Position numbers and translations under genes: made by a program
The notes under the pieces: generated by a model
Databases searched by the model: none
What the model was told of the DNA's origin: nothing
Seen by the model: only the letters and a program-made list of their open reading frames with translations
Origin: Onchocerca lupi
Lineage: Eukaryota > Nematoda > Chromadorea > Rhabditida > Onchocercidae
Length of the DNA: 64,000 bases
Assembly: GCA_028564675.1 (NCBI GenBank)
Contig: JAOVVO010000156.1
Span: 62,001-126,000, forward strand
Direction of reading: 5' to 3'
Part shown: positions 24,275 to 38,990 of the stretch, one piece after another
Position numbering within the stretch: the first letter of the stretch is position 1
Layout: each line of letters opens with the position of its first letter

Positions 24275-27200
24275 CTATGCTTTTCGTCCATGTACACGAA
24301 AACGATATAAGCATGTGTAGTCTGAATCCCAGTTTGACTGCACTACCAATTCGACTATTGATACCGGCGTGTTGAAATCACTCTACAAAAATATGCTTGG
24401 ATGAATCAAGACTGGAAAGTCTGAATTAATATTATATTTCATACTTAACAATAGGCAATATTTTTTATCGATTTGTTTGGACATTGAACACACCTTTTTT
24501 CGCAATCTAAGTATGATAATAAATGACATGTCTGATTGTCGTGAGTAGAGGTAGATATAATTCATGAAAACACGGAAAACTTCATTACTGAAACTCTTAT
24601 GAACAGATGGAATTTTGCAAAAAGTTTGAAACAACAAACCTGTACATGGAATGTTTGTAATGCTCTTCCCTTAATATCATATTCATATTGTCCAAGTAAA
24701 GATTTTGATTTGAGATCATCAACTGCTTTGTAAGACTGAAAAAGGAACTTCTGGTTCCTTAAACCAAAATTAGAAAATTATCTGATTTCAAAAGAGAATT
24801 TTTTCGTCTTACTAAGATTTTTTTTTGTAGAGAGTTTCGCTACAAACAATCTTTAGCTTGATTTTAATTTTATATAAAAGATCTTGCCTAAATCCAAAGT
24901 TTCTCATGCGATTCCAAAAAATCTTAGTACGTTGCGCCATTACATAATAAAGTTTCCATTCTTTATTCATGACACAATTTTCTGAATAATCAAACGAATG
25001 AAAAACATACGTAAACTTGGAAAAGTTTCGGTGCACTTCTTAAAACTCCATCTGGATGCAATGTTGAATGTAAATGTTCGTAGCTAACTTCCGTAACGTA
25101 AATCGGATGCGATAACTTTATTGTTAGATATCCTTTACCACGAAAAGCCCAACATTCACCAGCTGCCAAAGGACGATGCTAAAAAAAAAGAAAAAAAAAC
25201 TTTTAATCATAAAAATATATTTTACGATAAAAAATTGAAAGTTTTCGCAGAAATAGAATCCTATAAAATATGCATGAATTACCTGAATGACAGCTCTTGG
25301 TGAATAAGAGGAGTACCATAGTGGAATTCCAAAAATTGATTCCAGCCGTGAATTCTCCTTGTATGGCTCCGTACAGCGCGTACTTACAATAGACGCTCCT
25401 AAAGAAACTTATTTTGAGAAGAAAAAATAGCTTATATCAATTTACTTTTTAATAAGAATAGTAATGTTTAATGGAATTTAGTCCAATTCTTGAATTTTCA
25501 TAACAGCTTTTATTACCCAAGTTTTTTCTATTAATTCAAATACAGAAATTTTAAGAAGGGTACAAAAGATTACCTGAACTTTCCAATGCATAATCTACTT
25601 TACCCGTCTTATCAGCATCATACGTATCCAACGCATCAGTTATCATTTTTTTTATCATCGTGAAATCCGATTCCGACAGACCAAGAACAGAACTTAATTC
25701 AGTTTCCTAAAAAAATTTGAATTTTTACGAACAATTTCAAAAATAAAGTCCTAAAGAGATAATTATATTCACCGACATGATCTTATTTGGAATATTTGAA
25801 CCTTTCACATAGACTGAATTCATTTAACAATTTCTTAGTCCACATATCTTAATTCTATCCTCGTTTCTAACTTGTATTCTAAACTATTTCAAATTTCATC
25901 ATCCGGCTAAATTCAATTTCTTTCCAAAAAATTCACAATTTCGTTTTCGTTTTCCTTTTTTTTTTTCAAGAAATGATCATCCGAATTGAACTTAAATTCT
26001 TTGCAAACTTACGGAAACAGTAACATTTTTTTCTGCTATATGACTTGCAAAGAGAGCAACGACTCTATTTTCTACCATTTTCATAATTTCCAAACGAAAT
26101 TCCTCTCGTTCCTCATGTGACGCCTTCTCGAAACGATTTAAACTGAACGAAAGTTCCTGAAATTGTCTGATTTACGCGCCTATATTTGAATTATATATAA
26201 CCCGATTCAATTCAAAAATTATGGACAAACGGGGTAAATAGACTACTCATATATGGACACTCCAGTAACATTAATAATGCCAACCTTATCAAGGTCATCT
26301 TTAATTTTTTGATTCAGTTCAGTTTTTAATGTGTCCAAATCATCACTTCGTTTTATATCATGAGATATTATTGAGCGGGCGGATTGTGCAATTTTGGCTT
26401 CTTTTTCTTGGCGAAGCTAAATCAGATCCTGTTATTCAGATAATTTTCAATATATTCGAATCACATCAATACAACAAAATGAAAAAAAAAATACATTAAA
26501 AGAGTTTCATATTTATATAAAGATTAATTAACAATGGTTAGACCGCATTATCAAGATTTAGTACAGTAAATTCAATTATAATTATAATACTTCTGTTAAG
26601 GATTAAGCTCAATACAGACTTCAGTGCAATAAGGTATACTTTATAATTCATAAAAGAGTACTTGGGAAAAGGATTATCAATAAAACATAAATTATGGAAG
26701 CAAATGAGCAACTGAACAAAAATTTAGTCAGAAATCAAAAAAAGTACTTTATCAAATTGAATGCGCAAATTCCCAACTGCAGACGAAAGTTCCGATATTT
26801 CCTCAAATGAAAACGAAATTAATCCGAAGATATAACAAGAAACTAAAAAATATACAAAGAAAATATCTTATTCCATTTACAAAAAGAATGATGGAATTAG
26901 CTCCAGTCATTTGACATTATTCCCAAAAACCAACTATTTCATTTCTTTAATGGTTTTTGTTAGCTTATACTATACATACGTGAAAGCTAACAGAAAATGG
27001 CAGATTATTAAATAAGAGAAACTATTCACCCAAGAAATTGTAAAATAAAAAAATTACACTAACATTGGATAAAATTAACCGCTGTACATCTTGTGAAGCG
27101 TGAATCATTTTTTGGGCAATTTCATTTTCGATTTTTTCCGACACAATGTCCAATTGTTCCATCAAACGCTTTTCAATGGCAAGTAAACGCTAAATATTTA

Positions 27201-30200
27201 ATCGGGTAAGCAAATATCTTTTGAAAGACAATTTTTCCAAAAACTTCAGATCGAATGTTTGACACTTTGACATGATTATATTAAAACCAAAATTTCTTGC
27301 CAGTGAACTGCTTTCAAATTAAATATTGCACTTAATATCTAAATTAAGCATCAACTTCTTGAAACTGATAAAGCAGGAAATAAAATATGAGTAAATATGG
27401 TCAAATTAATCATACCTTTCTCAATTCTTCATCCTCTTCTTTCCTCAAATTAGCCATATAGTTTAGAAAATCATCATTTTTGTGTTGGGAAAATTCATCG
27501 TTGACTAATGATGACCCCTGTAACCTGAAATTTACACCAATTTTATTGAAAGCCGATAAAATCGATGAAAGGGTGAAAAACAAAATAGAATCTTGCTCAT
27601 CACACAGATCATCTTTATTATTGCTTATTGTCATTCCGAAACATAAGTCGGAACATACTGATTTGGTGATGGACTCAAATTTGATTTTTTCTGAAATTTA
27701 TGACAATTTCTTTTGCAGATTACTGAAGCATAAAATTTTCTTGAATTTCAAATCAGTACTGCTTATTTGTAGACATCGAAGAAGAGCTTTTTTCGACTTG
27801 TTGTAATGCTTTATGCATATCTTTATAACGATTTTCTTCAAGTTCTCGTTCTCGACGTAGTTGTAACACTTTAAATTCCAATGATTCCTGTAATTTGAAT
27901 CTTTAAAATGTAATAATGTCTTATATCACAAAAAACTTTAGACAATACCTCAATATTTCTTTTCCGTTAAATTTATTCTTTTTTGAAAATTTACACATCT
28001 CAGTTACAAAAAGATACCTTTTCATGTCTTAAATGTTCCAAAGTCCATTCAACTTGCTGCTGATTAAAGTCATTTGAACTAATTACATTTTCCTGTGAAA
28101 AAAATCCTTACATTAAAAAAAAAAAAAAAAAAAAAATATGCCAAAAGAATGATGGAAAGAAAGTTATAGTTATTCACAGTTAAAATCGATTTGGATTTTA
28201 AAAACTGGAGTGAAAAAATTTATTCAATGTAAAAATTTACTAAGAAATCGAAAAAAAATTGAAAATTCATACTATTACAAAAATTCTTTACCGTCTTTTG
28301 ATTCAGAAATGGTACAAATTGACTGATTATTGAAATGAAATATGATGGCGAAGCCAACACAATTTGCAACACAGAGTTTATCAATTTCCAAACAAATAAG
28401 ACGATGTTCACAATGTTTTCAGAAATACGATCAACTAAAAAATTAAAGCATTTAACAAAAATGTACATTATGAGTATTCATTTACGAAAATTAAAATCCT
28501 AGTGAAACGGAATTTGCGGAAGATTCTATAATTAAGATGCACTTTAGACAACCTCAGAATCGGAACAATTTTGAATTGATTGAAGTAATTCCCTCAAAAC
28601 TCCCGAAATTCCCCCCGAAACAAAACTAGTTGCTTCATTTGACCTTCATTTGACTCTGTTTTCAAAGATGAATCGGTGGAAATTATTTCCATATCATCAA
28701 ATTCTCGCCACGAAATAAAGAAAAAGGAGAAAAAAAGAAAGAAATGAAGCAATGAACCGAAATGGTAGAAAATTTTGGAATATCAAGCATAAGAAAGGCC
28801 TTGCTCTCTTCTGACTTCATAAATTTCTTTACAAACAGAAGTGGATGAGAAATCTGGAAAAAAAAAACCAATAAAGTGAAAAATTTTTGAGCTGAAAAAA
28901 AAATTACATTAAAAAATCAAAAAAACTTACTCCGGAACCAATCTGAAACAGCAGACAACTGTTGGATGATGCCACATACACTGGAACCTAAGATGCTGAC
29001 ACTTTCAAAGAAGCGAATGACTATTGAATTTCCTGAAATAAATTTTACAAATTAATATAATAATATATAATCCAAATAAATGAAGGGATCTTGATTCAAA
29101 AATAATTTGCAGGTAATGGCGAAACTTAAATACCAAAACTATACAACCCGCTCGGAATTCTACATAAAAAATTATAGCTGCATGCATTAGCTTTCGTACC
29201 TTTTGACTGACCTGAAAGAAAAATTTTGTTTAGTTTAAAGATGATGTTCAGGTAAAATCTAATCGAGTCATCTAATTTCAAAATAGCATCTACAATCTAT
29301 CAGTTAACGAAATAAAGAAATGTATGAATTTGAATGAGGGAATGGTACGATATCAGTCAAACATTTAAAGTAAACGTCATTACCAACCACTAAATACCAA
29401 AACGAAAGAATTGTCAAGACATGAATAATTACTTGGTTGCTCGAACCAAGAAAATCACGTAGAATTTAAAAGATAAATTAAATTTAGAAAAAGAAAAAAA
29501 ATTTGTGATTTAGTAAAAAAAAAAAAAATGCCTCACCAGCCATATAAACATATTTCGGTAACTGAACCATTTGCTCGACAACTTCCCGTGGATACATCAT
29601 TGCACCATACAGCTTTGCAGGATATAGTAAGAGATCACACAGAAAATGGAATACAAAAGATAGCAAATATAAAGCATTTCTGAGCACGAAATTTATACCA
29701 TACTCTATTTTTTGCTTCCATCCTGCTATTAAAAATATAAAATCTATCATTAAAATTCACTGATATTTTAATTGGATATAAAACTATGGGATTCTCAATT
29801 ACACTATATTAAAACATTCTTGCAGATTCATAATTGCATTTCATAATATACTGGATTCTCATAAATGTTCGAAAATCAAAATTACCATCAAAGAAATCCT
29901 GTCGGATTTCGTCAAATCGTTTTGTCATATCCACCCTTGGATCATTTTGATCATCATGTCCTGTAACATCAGAACATAATATATGTAAACAAAAGAGAAA
30001 CTGATCATTATTTAGTCACTGTATTTAAGATTCTCAAAGTTAGTCTTGTCAGATGCTGATGTATAGAATGCCGATATCCTGATGTTATCTTTATTATAAG
30101 TTTGAATGTCACTGATATAATAAAACCAAAATAACATACAGATTGTAAATTTTGTCAGATTATTTTATTACATAAAAACAATTTCTTCAAAAAATAAAAA

Positions 30201-33200
30201 AGAAATAAAACTGGAAACCACACTTACGTTTATAAAACATGATCAGTAACAGCAAAACTAACAAAGGAAACAACCACTTCCAGAATATCGAAGAATACTT
30301 TAATGAACGCCGCGTCGGAAAAAACTGTCTGAAAAAGATATTATTAAAATTAAATAATCGATGAAATCCACGAACTGAGTGATTTCAGTGATTCGTGAAT
30401 ATAATTAAAGAATTTAAATAAAAAAAGTGCGCATTAAATTTCTTCAATATTTACAACTTTTATAACAGAAAAGACAAGCTCTCGAAACAGTAATTATACC
30501 TTTTATTACAAACCACTGTATGGATCATTTTTTGTTGATCTGTAGCAGCAAGAGAATTGAGGTCAGTGGTAAATCCTTTTCTTTTAACTGGTTTCACTTC
30601 TTCATAACTAACCAGCAGTGCGGCTTTTGGTCCAAACCTATGCAAAAAATATTTACGAAATGGTTTGAACAAAATTCCAATTTTTTCCTCACTTCTTTTT
30701 ATAAATTAACAAAAGAGTTTGAAACAAAGAAAGTCTTTCAAATAGTAAAAATTAAATGGAGATCTTATAAAAACCGAAAAACAAATAAATCACAATAAGT
30801 CCCGACTTCTTAATGTTTTGTTTTGTAATATCGACCTTCCCCAACTTTCGAGTCTTTACTTATTTTTAAATATTAGTAAGAATTAAGCTGCTCTACTTAT
30901 AAAAAAAAAGAAAAAAAACATAAATAAACTAATTTAAGAGATAAGGATCAGACAATATGGGCTAGAATCCGTTCCTCGAAAATAATGAAAATTCATTTCA
31001 CTCTCTGATTGTTGGTGTAATTTTACTCTATTTCTCAAACGTGAAATGCTATATCATTTAAAAACCAACACAATATTTACATATTAGCCAAAATATAAGC
31101 TGCGCGTTCTCGAATACTTTCGGCAATATAAAATGGTATTGACTGTACGAAGACGAGGAAAAAAATGAGACCAGTGACGCATGAATAAAAAAGATCAATC
31201 AAAAAACGTAAGATCTTAAGGAGTGAGTAATGTTCATGCCGTGCTGACGCTCTGACAGCTTGTTGTAAGGATCTGAAATTAAAATTAAAACAAAGTCTTT
31301 TTCGTGATTCTTAGACTGATTCTACATATAAAGAAAATGCATAAATTTAAATAGCATGAACGCTTATGCAAATCCGCTCAAGTTTAAAATGATTTAAAAT
31401 TTATATCCTCAGATAAATCCGATTAAAGCACATACGAAATAACTTACTGCTTCGATCGATTTGAACTGAGAAATCGACCAATAATGTACGAGAATATGGT
31501 GAACGGTATAAAAAATACTTTTATTACTAGTGAGAAAACGGTGAGAAAACATGATGTGGCAATTTCAGACAAGAAATTCGCAAAACGATCAGTATATGAT
31601 AATGTTTCCTCAAATGAGAGAGTCTTTCGCACAGTACGACTGCGCAAATAATACGAATTACTGAAAAAAACAATGAAATACTGGAAAAGTATTAGAAAAT
31701 ATTGAAAAAACAAGCCAATTTAATAGATGTTCTATTTTACTGAAGAAAGGAATTGAGTAATGATATTAAGTATTCATAGTGGAATAATATAGTATTCGAT
31801 AAAAATTCCGGTTGGTAGTGGGATAATATAGTCGTAGAAGATAAATTTGATGCTAGCTTAGAATAAAAAATTTTGAACTAATTATTCTAAACCAAAGTTC
31901 AGAGCATTTATTTATTCAATTATAACACAGTTTCCTTCGGAATGGAAATATATCTAAGAAAAGGGCAAAGCAATTATGATGATTACGCTTGCAATCTTGA
32001 GAAATCACAATCCTATCAAATAAATGTCATAATTTATAGCCTTCCTGATATGCATTTAGATTTAAAAAACAGATGCATCTTAAAAATATAGTCAAAAAAG
32101 AGACAAAATATGGCAATTTGTAAACAAACAAACCTAGAACCAAGAAAAATCCGCGTTATTTTTCCAATCGTAAATTCGAAAGTTTTTATTGGCGACAGCA
32201 CTGCCATAAACGTAAGGTAAAATAATTTGAAGAACAATGATTCCACTAATCCTTTGGATAATTTCATAGTACGAACTGACTGATTGCCAACTTCGGGTCC
32301 ACGATCTTCCGAATATTCGTAACTGCTAGTCTTTACACGTCGCTGTACATTATTAGCTAAGCCGTGCCTAAAACATTTCTTTTTTTCATCCTTTCAAATG
32401 AGTTAGCAAATCCGGAAATGAAATTGTATAAATAAAAATAACAATCAGCATTTGGGAATTGATGAATTCAATTTAATTAAATCTTTTAAAAAAACAATCT
32501 TTTGAACTCAGAACTTCCAAATAATTTAACATTAGAAGAGTAATAAATCGTACCACAATTTAAATTCACAAAAATTTGAGTTTTCAACAAATTTGAAAAA
32601 AAGATTAGAAATAATGATTCTCAGTTAAAACAACCAACATACGCTGGAATGAACGAAGAATGCTCTTGCCATTTATGTTCATCATAATCACTGTGATCCA
32701 ATTTTCTCTCTTCTGGTATAATCTTTCTTCTATTTATTGAAAAAAAGAAAGATTAAAGGTTAAGAATATAAAGAAATTCTTTGTAAGACCACTGATGGAC
32801 CAAAAGAAGCGCAGGATAATTATATTTGATGTGAAGTTGCATTATAGAAATTTAGTAGCATTGACAGAATGATTGGAAGACTTGATTTTTCAACACATCA
32901 ATTTCTGATTTTTATGGAGTCTTATTTAATAAAGCACAAATGCTATAGATCCAAAATTTTATTAGTTTACGCGAAATTATTTATACAGTAATTGTGGATA
33001 AAACAATTAGATATATGAATCCAGCGAAAAATTCATTTGCAAATTTATTAACTAAAAAAATCCCAAAGGGAAGAATAGTGAACTTACTGGAAGCCATCCC
33101 TGAAAAAATAATCAAGTGTTATCATCTTGGCAAATGATCGTCCTAACTTCTTAGCCAAAGAATCATCAGATGATGGTGATTGACTGCGCCATGCTGTCTC

Positions 33201-36200
33201 TCGGATTGGCGTTGAAGATGGTGGGAAATCATTTTCTAGCTAAAAAGTTTTAATGGAAATCCTTTTCCATTGAAATTTGCAACTTCATTACAAAAGTTTG
33301 TTTTACATAAATTTTTGGTTTAAATTAAAATCAAAATAAAAACAGGTTTCCAATAAAATAGCTGCTTCTTGCAGAGAACAAGTTTGAGCATAACCATCAA
33401 TAAGTGCTCTTTAATTCAGTCTGAGCAAAATCCCAAGGAACTCCGTACTACCAATTGAAAAAATTGACAAAATAGCACAAAACAGTAAAAAACTTGGTTC
33501 ATACGATTTTGTGCTCTATACTTCACCTTGGACAAGAATAATGAAAATTTTCAACATAAGGTACTGAGAAAATTGAAGTATGTAATAAACTTGGATCTTT
33601 TACCATATAAACTTAGATCTTTTGTACAAAAAATCATTTTTATAAACAAATCTGCGAACACATTAAATTAAATAATCATTACCTTGTCTAAAATTTATTA
33701 TATTTAATGAGCAAAAATTAGTACAAACTAACCTTGTTTTGTTTCTCACGTTTCTTTACACTGTATTTGTATTCTTGAAGATCTTAAATATATTTGATAT
33801 TTTAGATAATTTTAATGATACAAAGAAAGATAGATTCCGAAGATTTTCTGGAAGTTTTGCTAATCATGAAATACAAAATGAAGAATAGAACAAAATAAAA
33901 TAGAAGTAATGCCGCAAAGACTTCTAAGGAACAATAAATTGAAGGAATCAATTCGAAATTTTTAATGGAACTATAGAAAAAGAATTAGTAAAGCAAATCA
34001 TTAAAAAAATTTTAAAACTTGACTTTTTATTAAGCAAATATGAAAATCTGAAAATCCAAAAAAAAAAAGTTGATTTCTTTCAGAATTAATTTTTATCTTA
34101 AAATTTTACCAACTATTGGTTCCAATTGAACTCCCCGCATATCTTTGAAATGTTCCGGATTTGGAAATATTCCATTGATTACATACCACAAACCTAAAAT
34201 ATTCGAAATCTTTCAAATTTAAATGAATAAAATTAAAAGAGGAAAAGATCTATAATCAAGAATCCCGTCACTATTCGAAAAAAAAATTCAAATTTCGTGC
34301 AAGTTCCACATTTTTAACCTGAAAGGAAAAAAAATGCGGAATGCTCTATGTATATTTGAGGATAGGGAAAGGAAAGAGGTGGCAAATTAATTCGATGAAA
34401 AAAAAAACAAGGAAATTACTTACAATGAATGATAAACCATAAAATATTGATAATAACATTAAGAATCATTGCCAAAGGTTTTGGAATCAACTCATTCACA
34501 AAGTCGCACGTACAGAAGTATATATAGTAAAGTAAGCCAACTGAAAACAAAATTTCTACAAAAAGTGATGAGGAATAGTAGGTAGATTGACTTTTAAAAT
34601 TAAAAAAGTTTAGAAAGTTTTCATTCGCTTTTATTGTAATCACAAGGAAAAAAAAAGATAAAAACTTCTAACTTCCTCCATCTATTCAAAAACTGCAATT
34701 TTTATTCCATGCTAATAAACATGAATAATTATAAAATGATAGTCTATGAAATTCCAACGTAAATAGATAATGATAACCTTCTCGTGCTCTTTCAAATGCC
34801 CATTTTCGTCTGTAATAACTCAAGGGCAATCTTGACATCCGAGGATTTACATAATCATCTGAACCATTTAACCGATAACTTTTGCTGAAGAACGGAAAAG
34901 AATTCATATTCGTTGAAAAGGAAATCATTTTAAATTCACATTCTCCCGTAAAAAAATTTTATTTGTTTTTTTTTTTTTTGATTATCCAAAAGATCAATAT
35001 TTAACAGTCTATACTTTGCGAAGCTAAAGATGAACTTATATTTCAATTTTGTACAATATCAAACAACAAAATTAAATTCTTATAAATATTAATAAGACGT
35101 GCATAAACATTTTGAATAATTGGTCAAGAAGAAAACTGCCGAAGGAAGGAGGAAATAACTTACGACGTCACATAGGTATAATCCGTACGATAAGTGCTGA
35201 AAAAAAAATTGCTAAGAACAGTGAATTTTACTAAATTCTTTTATGATTAATAAAATGTGAATAGATATTTGCACAAGTTCTCTCCTACCATCATCATGAT
35301 TGTTATTTAGAAAAATAATGTCTGTAATACAAAATATTTATGATAGTATGACGAGTATTAGAAATATTGTGGTTATTTACTACTCGAACAATTTGCTGAG
35401 AAAATAATATTTTGGAGTTGTGGAAAGAAAAATTTTAAATTTCCTACTAAAACCAATTTTCATCGCAGTGGGAAGAAAAAAGTTGACTTACTCATCTAAA
35501 TCAAGCAATCGATCAAGATCAGATTGTGTCAAATTTGAATTACCAATAGTTGGCTCCCTAAAATAATGAACTGCAGGGGTTCGAAATTGATCGAGTAACT
35601 GACATTCTATATCATATAAAAAAGTACAAAAATACAAGAATAGCCAACTTCCCAAAATTCCTGATTAAAATAAAAAAGATTATAAAGGCAAACCTTAATT
35701 CTGAATAAATACAACCGTTTATATTTATGACTATAATTATTTGGAATGGAGTTATTTTTAAGCGATAAATGATTATCCAAAATACGACGATTTTTGGTTT
35801 AGCAGTGAAATTCAATTATACGACAGTTTAATTTCTAGCTTTTTCATTAAAAGAAAAGGCTAGCGTTTGAGTCTGTTATTGGTTGGATATTTCATAGCAT
35901 GTTAATAATTACCTTAAGTCACAGTGAAAAACAGTGGTGAAAATCTTTACGTATCTGCTAACTATTCGTACTCTTGCTCTTGTCTTGTTCATTCTTGTAA
36001 TATTTACCCAGCGAATCCTAGTCAATCGAATACTTACTTAAATTCTATTTCGAAAAAAGATGCCGCTAGGGAAATAAAAAGCATACACTTAGGAAAAAGA
36101 ATCATTCCAAGTTATGTTCAAAACTAAAACACTTCATTAACCTATGTTAACGCTAATGGACGAATCCTAGTGAAAATGAGGTTCAGTGAATTCTTTATTA

Positions 36201-36383
36201 TTTACTCTAGTGATCTTACAATCTTTACGTATCTGTTAACTATTCGCTATTTTTCTGGTATTTCCTTTCAATATTAAACATGAAGATTTACACCGAGATT
36301 TTCCTAAAATATATTTTAGCAATTCTAGAAAGTTTCGATTTCAGATTTGTGATGCAATACTCTCACCTCCCAAAAATTCCCAT
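24275..36383 (-). CDS. unc-84: SUN-domain inner nuclear membrane protein, UNC-84 type
   Basis: Thirty exons close in phase (3438 nt, 1145 aa; about the size of C. elegans UNC-84): 36383-36367, 35557-35492, 35196-35164, 34884-34778, 34540-34424, 34193-34110, 33782-33733, 33239-33088, 32729-32643, 32367-32134, 31660-31448, 31272-31081, 30637-30500, 30328-30228, 29960-29886, 29722-29537, 29211-29200, 29032-28931, 28434-28292, 28092-28018, 27887-27760, 27524-27416, 27189-27064, 26416-26285, 26156-26013, 25706-25574, 25398-25283, 25178-25017, 24735-24640, 24382-24275. There are hydrophobic segments near residues 90-115 and 275-430, and a main membrane span near 513-530. A charged coiled-coil region spans about 705-960, and the SUN domain about 975-1143 ends in C-L-Y-R-F-R-V-H-G. 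SUN proteins bind KASH partners in the perinuclear space and link nucleus to cytoskeleton (LINC complex). Exon 1 (17 nt, six residues) is the least certain; exon 17 is a 12-nt microexon. Confidence 0.93.
29200..29211 (-). other. unc-84: 12-nt microexon of unc-84
   Basis: GTCAGTCAAAAG is preceded by TTCTTTCAG and followed by GTACG. It inserts four residues (Q-S-K-G across the junctions) between exon 16 and exon 18 without changing phase, since both neighbours join directly in phase 1 as well. It can therefore be skipped or included and may be alternatively spliced. It lies in the lumenal part soon after the membrane span. Confidence 0.55.
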
Positions 36384-36446
36384 TTTTCGTTGCTGATATA
36401 TATACGAACCGCTTGTCTGATTGAACAATTGATTGATTGGACTGAA

Positions 36447-36449
36447 CTG
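36447..36449 (-). promoter_or_regulatory. Candidate trans-splice acceptor of unc-84
   Basis: A T-run followed by TTTTCAG on the minus strand ends 63 bases upstream of the proposed unc-84 ATG (36383), and a second CAG lies five bases on. No coding exon is recognised upstream. This fits a spliced-leader acceptor or the acceptor of a noncoding first exon. Confidence 0.4.
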
Positions 36450-37728
36450 AAAAAAAAGAATGCTTACTTGAACCTGAATGTTTGCCTGAAGTTAATATTG
36501 TCACAAGATAATGATTCTGACAATAATCTACACTGAAATGACCACAAGCAACACGAATACATTAACACATATATGTGTTTCTTACACAACAATATATGTT
36601 CGCATGCTGCACGGACAAGATTTCCACAAGCAGAAAAATAGATTAGGAAATAATGCTCAGTTAGTGATTCTTATATATTATAAAAGTGAGTGTTTTTAGA
36701 TGCTTAGATATTTTTTCTTTCTTCAAAAAATTCAGAAATAAGTAATAATGGAGAGCGATCCGCTTCAAAAACTTTGTTCAGTTCTTGAAAACTTTGTTCA
36801 ATGCATGTTAATTCTAAAGCTTGAGTGCTGAAATACTACAAAGTCAATTTCGCTCAAACTTCAACTAGTAAAATGTAAAATAAATTTGACACCAGGAACA
36901 TCATTAGAAAAACAACACATGGAAATATTATTTGACAGATTTGATGAGAAATAAAGCTACTTTCGGAACAATTGAATTTTTTCACACGAATTATAACGAT
37001 GAAATTAAGTAAAAGATGCAAATTTAAGGAATGTTAGCGCAATCATGATATCAATCAGCAAGAATATGAAGAATGATTCTGGAATCATTAAATATGTGGA
37101 TGATCAATGAATGCACATATCACTACTATTTTCGCTATTTTGACGATGAGCATATATCCTTTTACATTCATTCAAAGTTTTCCAAAGATCCACAGCAATT
37201 GCATAAACCAACTGCAAAAATGAAAGTCCCCCATCGTCGCTTAAAAAACACTGCAATTTAGCATGAACAGGTCCGAAGAACCTGGAACATTTCCAGGGCA
37301 GTGAAATACGGCACGGCTCTGACAAGCAAAGCTTTCATTGGAAGCAGTGCTCCTTTGCAGATGTTACCTGTGGAGAGGAGAGGGAAGATGTCAGGGATTG
37401 AGCAGAGACGTCAGAAGTGGAATGGATTCCGGGTTTTTTGACATCAAGGAACATGGAATAGTGCAATGGGAGTATGCGATGGGACATATGCACAAGTGAT
37501 CTCAGGTGGGATTTTTCTCTCTTTGAGCAAGCCGACTTATCTTTTCAATTATTCTATCAAATGATTATATTGATTGTTGATTAGTCTTATCAACGAACTC
37601 ACAATGACAGCGAGACAAATGCTGAGTGTACTGCAACTGTGTAAACAGCAACAAATAAACACTTTATTTCTGTTTGGGTGACATCATCTAGTAATCTGCA
37701 AGCTAACTCTATGTACTTCTTTACTGTT

Positions 37729-37753
37729 TCTCTCTCTCTCTCTCTCTCTCTCT
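37729..37753. repeat. (TC)n microsatellite
   Basis: Twelve and a half uninterrupted TC units lie upstream of unc-84. GA/TC runs can bind GAGA-type factors in animals, but nothing here shows that. Confidence 0.9.
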
Positions 37754-38990
37754 TCCTGACTCAGTGCAAGAGATTGATAGCGAAAGAAAGTCATACTTTG
37801 CTTTTGCTGTGATACCTCTTTCTTCCATTCATCCATCCCTACAACTTCACTACTTTAGTATTCGCATCAGGAAGTTGGACAGTAATTCGAGTAGGCGTCG
37901 AAAAGGTTTCTTCTTCCTAAACTTTCTCATATTCACATATAACTCAGAAGTAATTCCTGCGACATTTTTTCGAAAACTTCAAATGAGAATTCAAGAACTG
38001 GAGAAATTCTCATCTGTGTATCTTTAGCTGGTAATCAAATGATTAACAATAATCCCAGCAGTTGAGAGATGTCTAGCAAACGTTCTTTTTATAACAAAAC
38101 AAATTCCTGAAAGAACAAAATATTTCACAGGTCACTTTCATCTGATTAGCAACAGTGATGAAATTCTTCCTGTTCGAATTTGAAAGGCTTAAATAAACTT
38201 GCATTTTTATCAATAATCATAAACAATAGATTTGATTAGACAAACAAAGATATCAAATTTTAAATCGAAAGATAGTCCTCTATAACTTTCACCGAAATAA
38301 TTTATCGCCTTTTTCTCAACCTTGCCTTCAAGAATCATTCTCTTATTAAGGAAAGAAAAATAGCTAGGATCATGAAGATCCTCTGAATTTACATTTATTT
38401 TAATAATTTTTATAAATAAGAAAAGAACTAATTTCTATAATAGATGCCAATTTCTTATCAAATATTAGTGGTTAGACCCACGGAACTGAAAGTTTTTTTT
38501 TCGGGACGTTAATGTCCAATATCAGATAAGAGTGAAATAGTCTCGAATGCTGGATAACTTGGCATAATGATTAATTATATACTATTCGAAAGATCCATGC
38601 TACATCGAACTAACATATCCATCCTCTGTCACTGTATAAATTTATCTACATAATAAAAAATCCCATTTCGTAGTCACCGAAAATTCGAAATGACAAATTT
38701 TTTGCTCTCTGCGCATATCGAATAAATTATGCATGTTGCAGAATATGGATGAAGTTATTGGGTGATTGATAAAACAATAAGAAGTCCGTACTTACTGTTT
38801 GAACAGTATATTTAGGCTTATAAAACTAATTAATCTCTGTAACGACTAAAAAGGCTAAACTTATGCATATTAGTTAGCTTGTAATGTTAATCTTATCGGA
38901 AAAACCGAAATATTTTCATAAATTATAGATATGACGGAATAATCAAAAAATCTTTACGTTCATTCCTTTGAATTTTTGACCCTTGTATTA

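Noticed and set aside
35557..35606. unc-84 exon 2 extended upstream to an acceptor at 35606
   Set aside because: The extended frame has no ATG and needs another upstream exon. The acceptor at 35558 joins perfectly to a short ATG exon at 36383-36367, though this remains the weakest part of the model.
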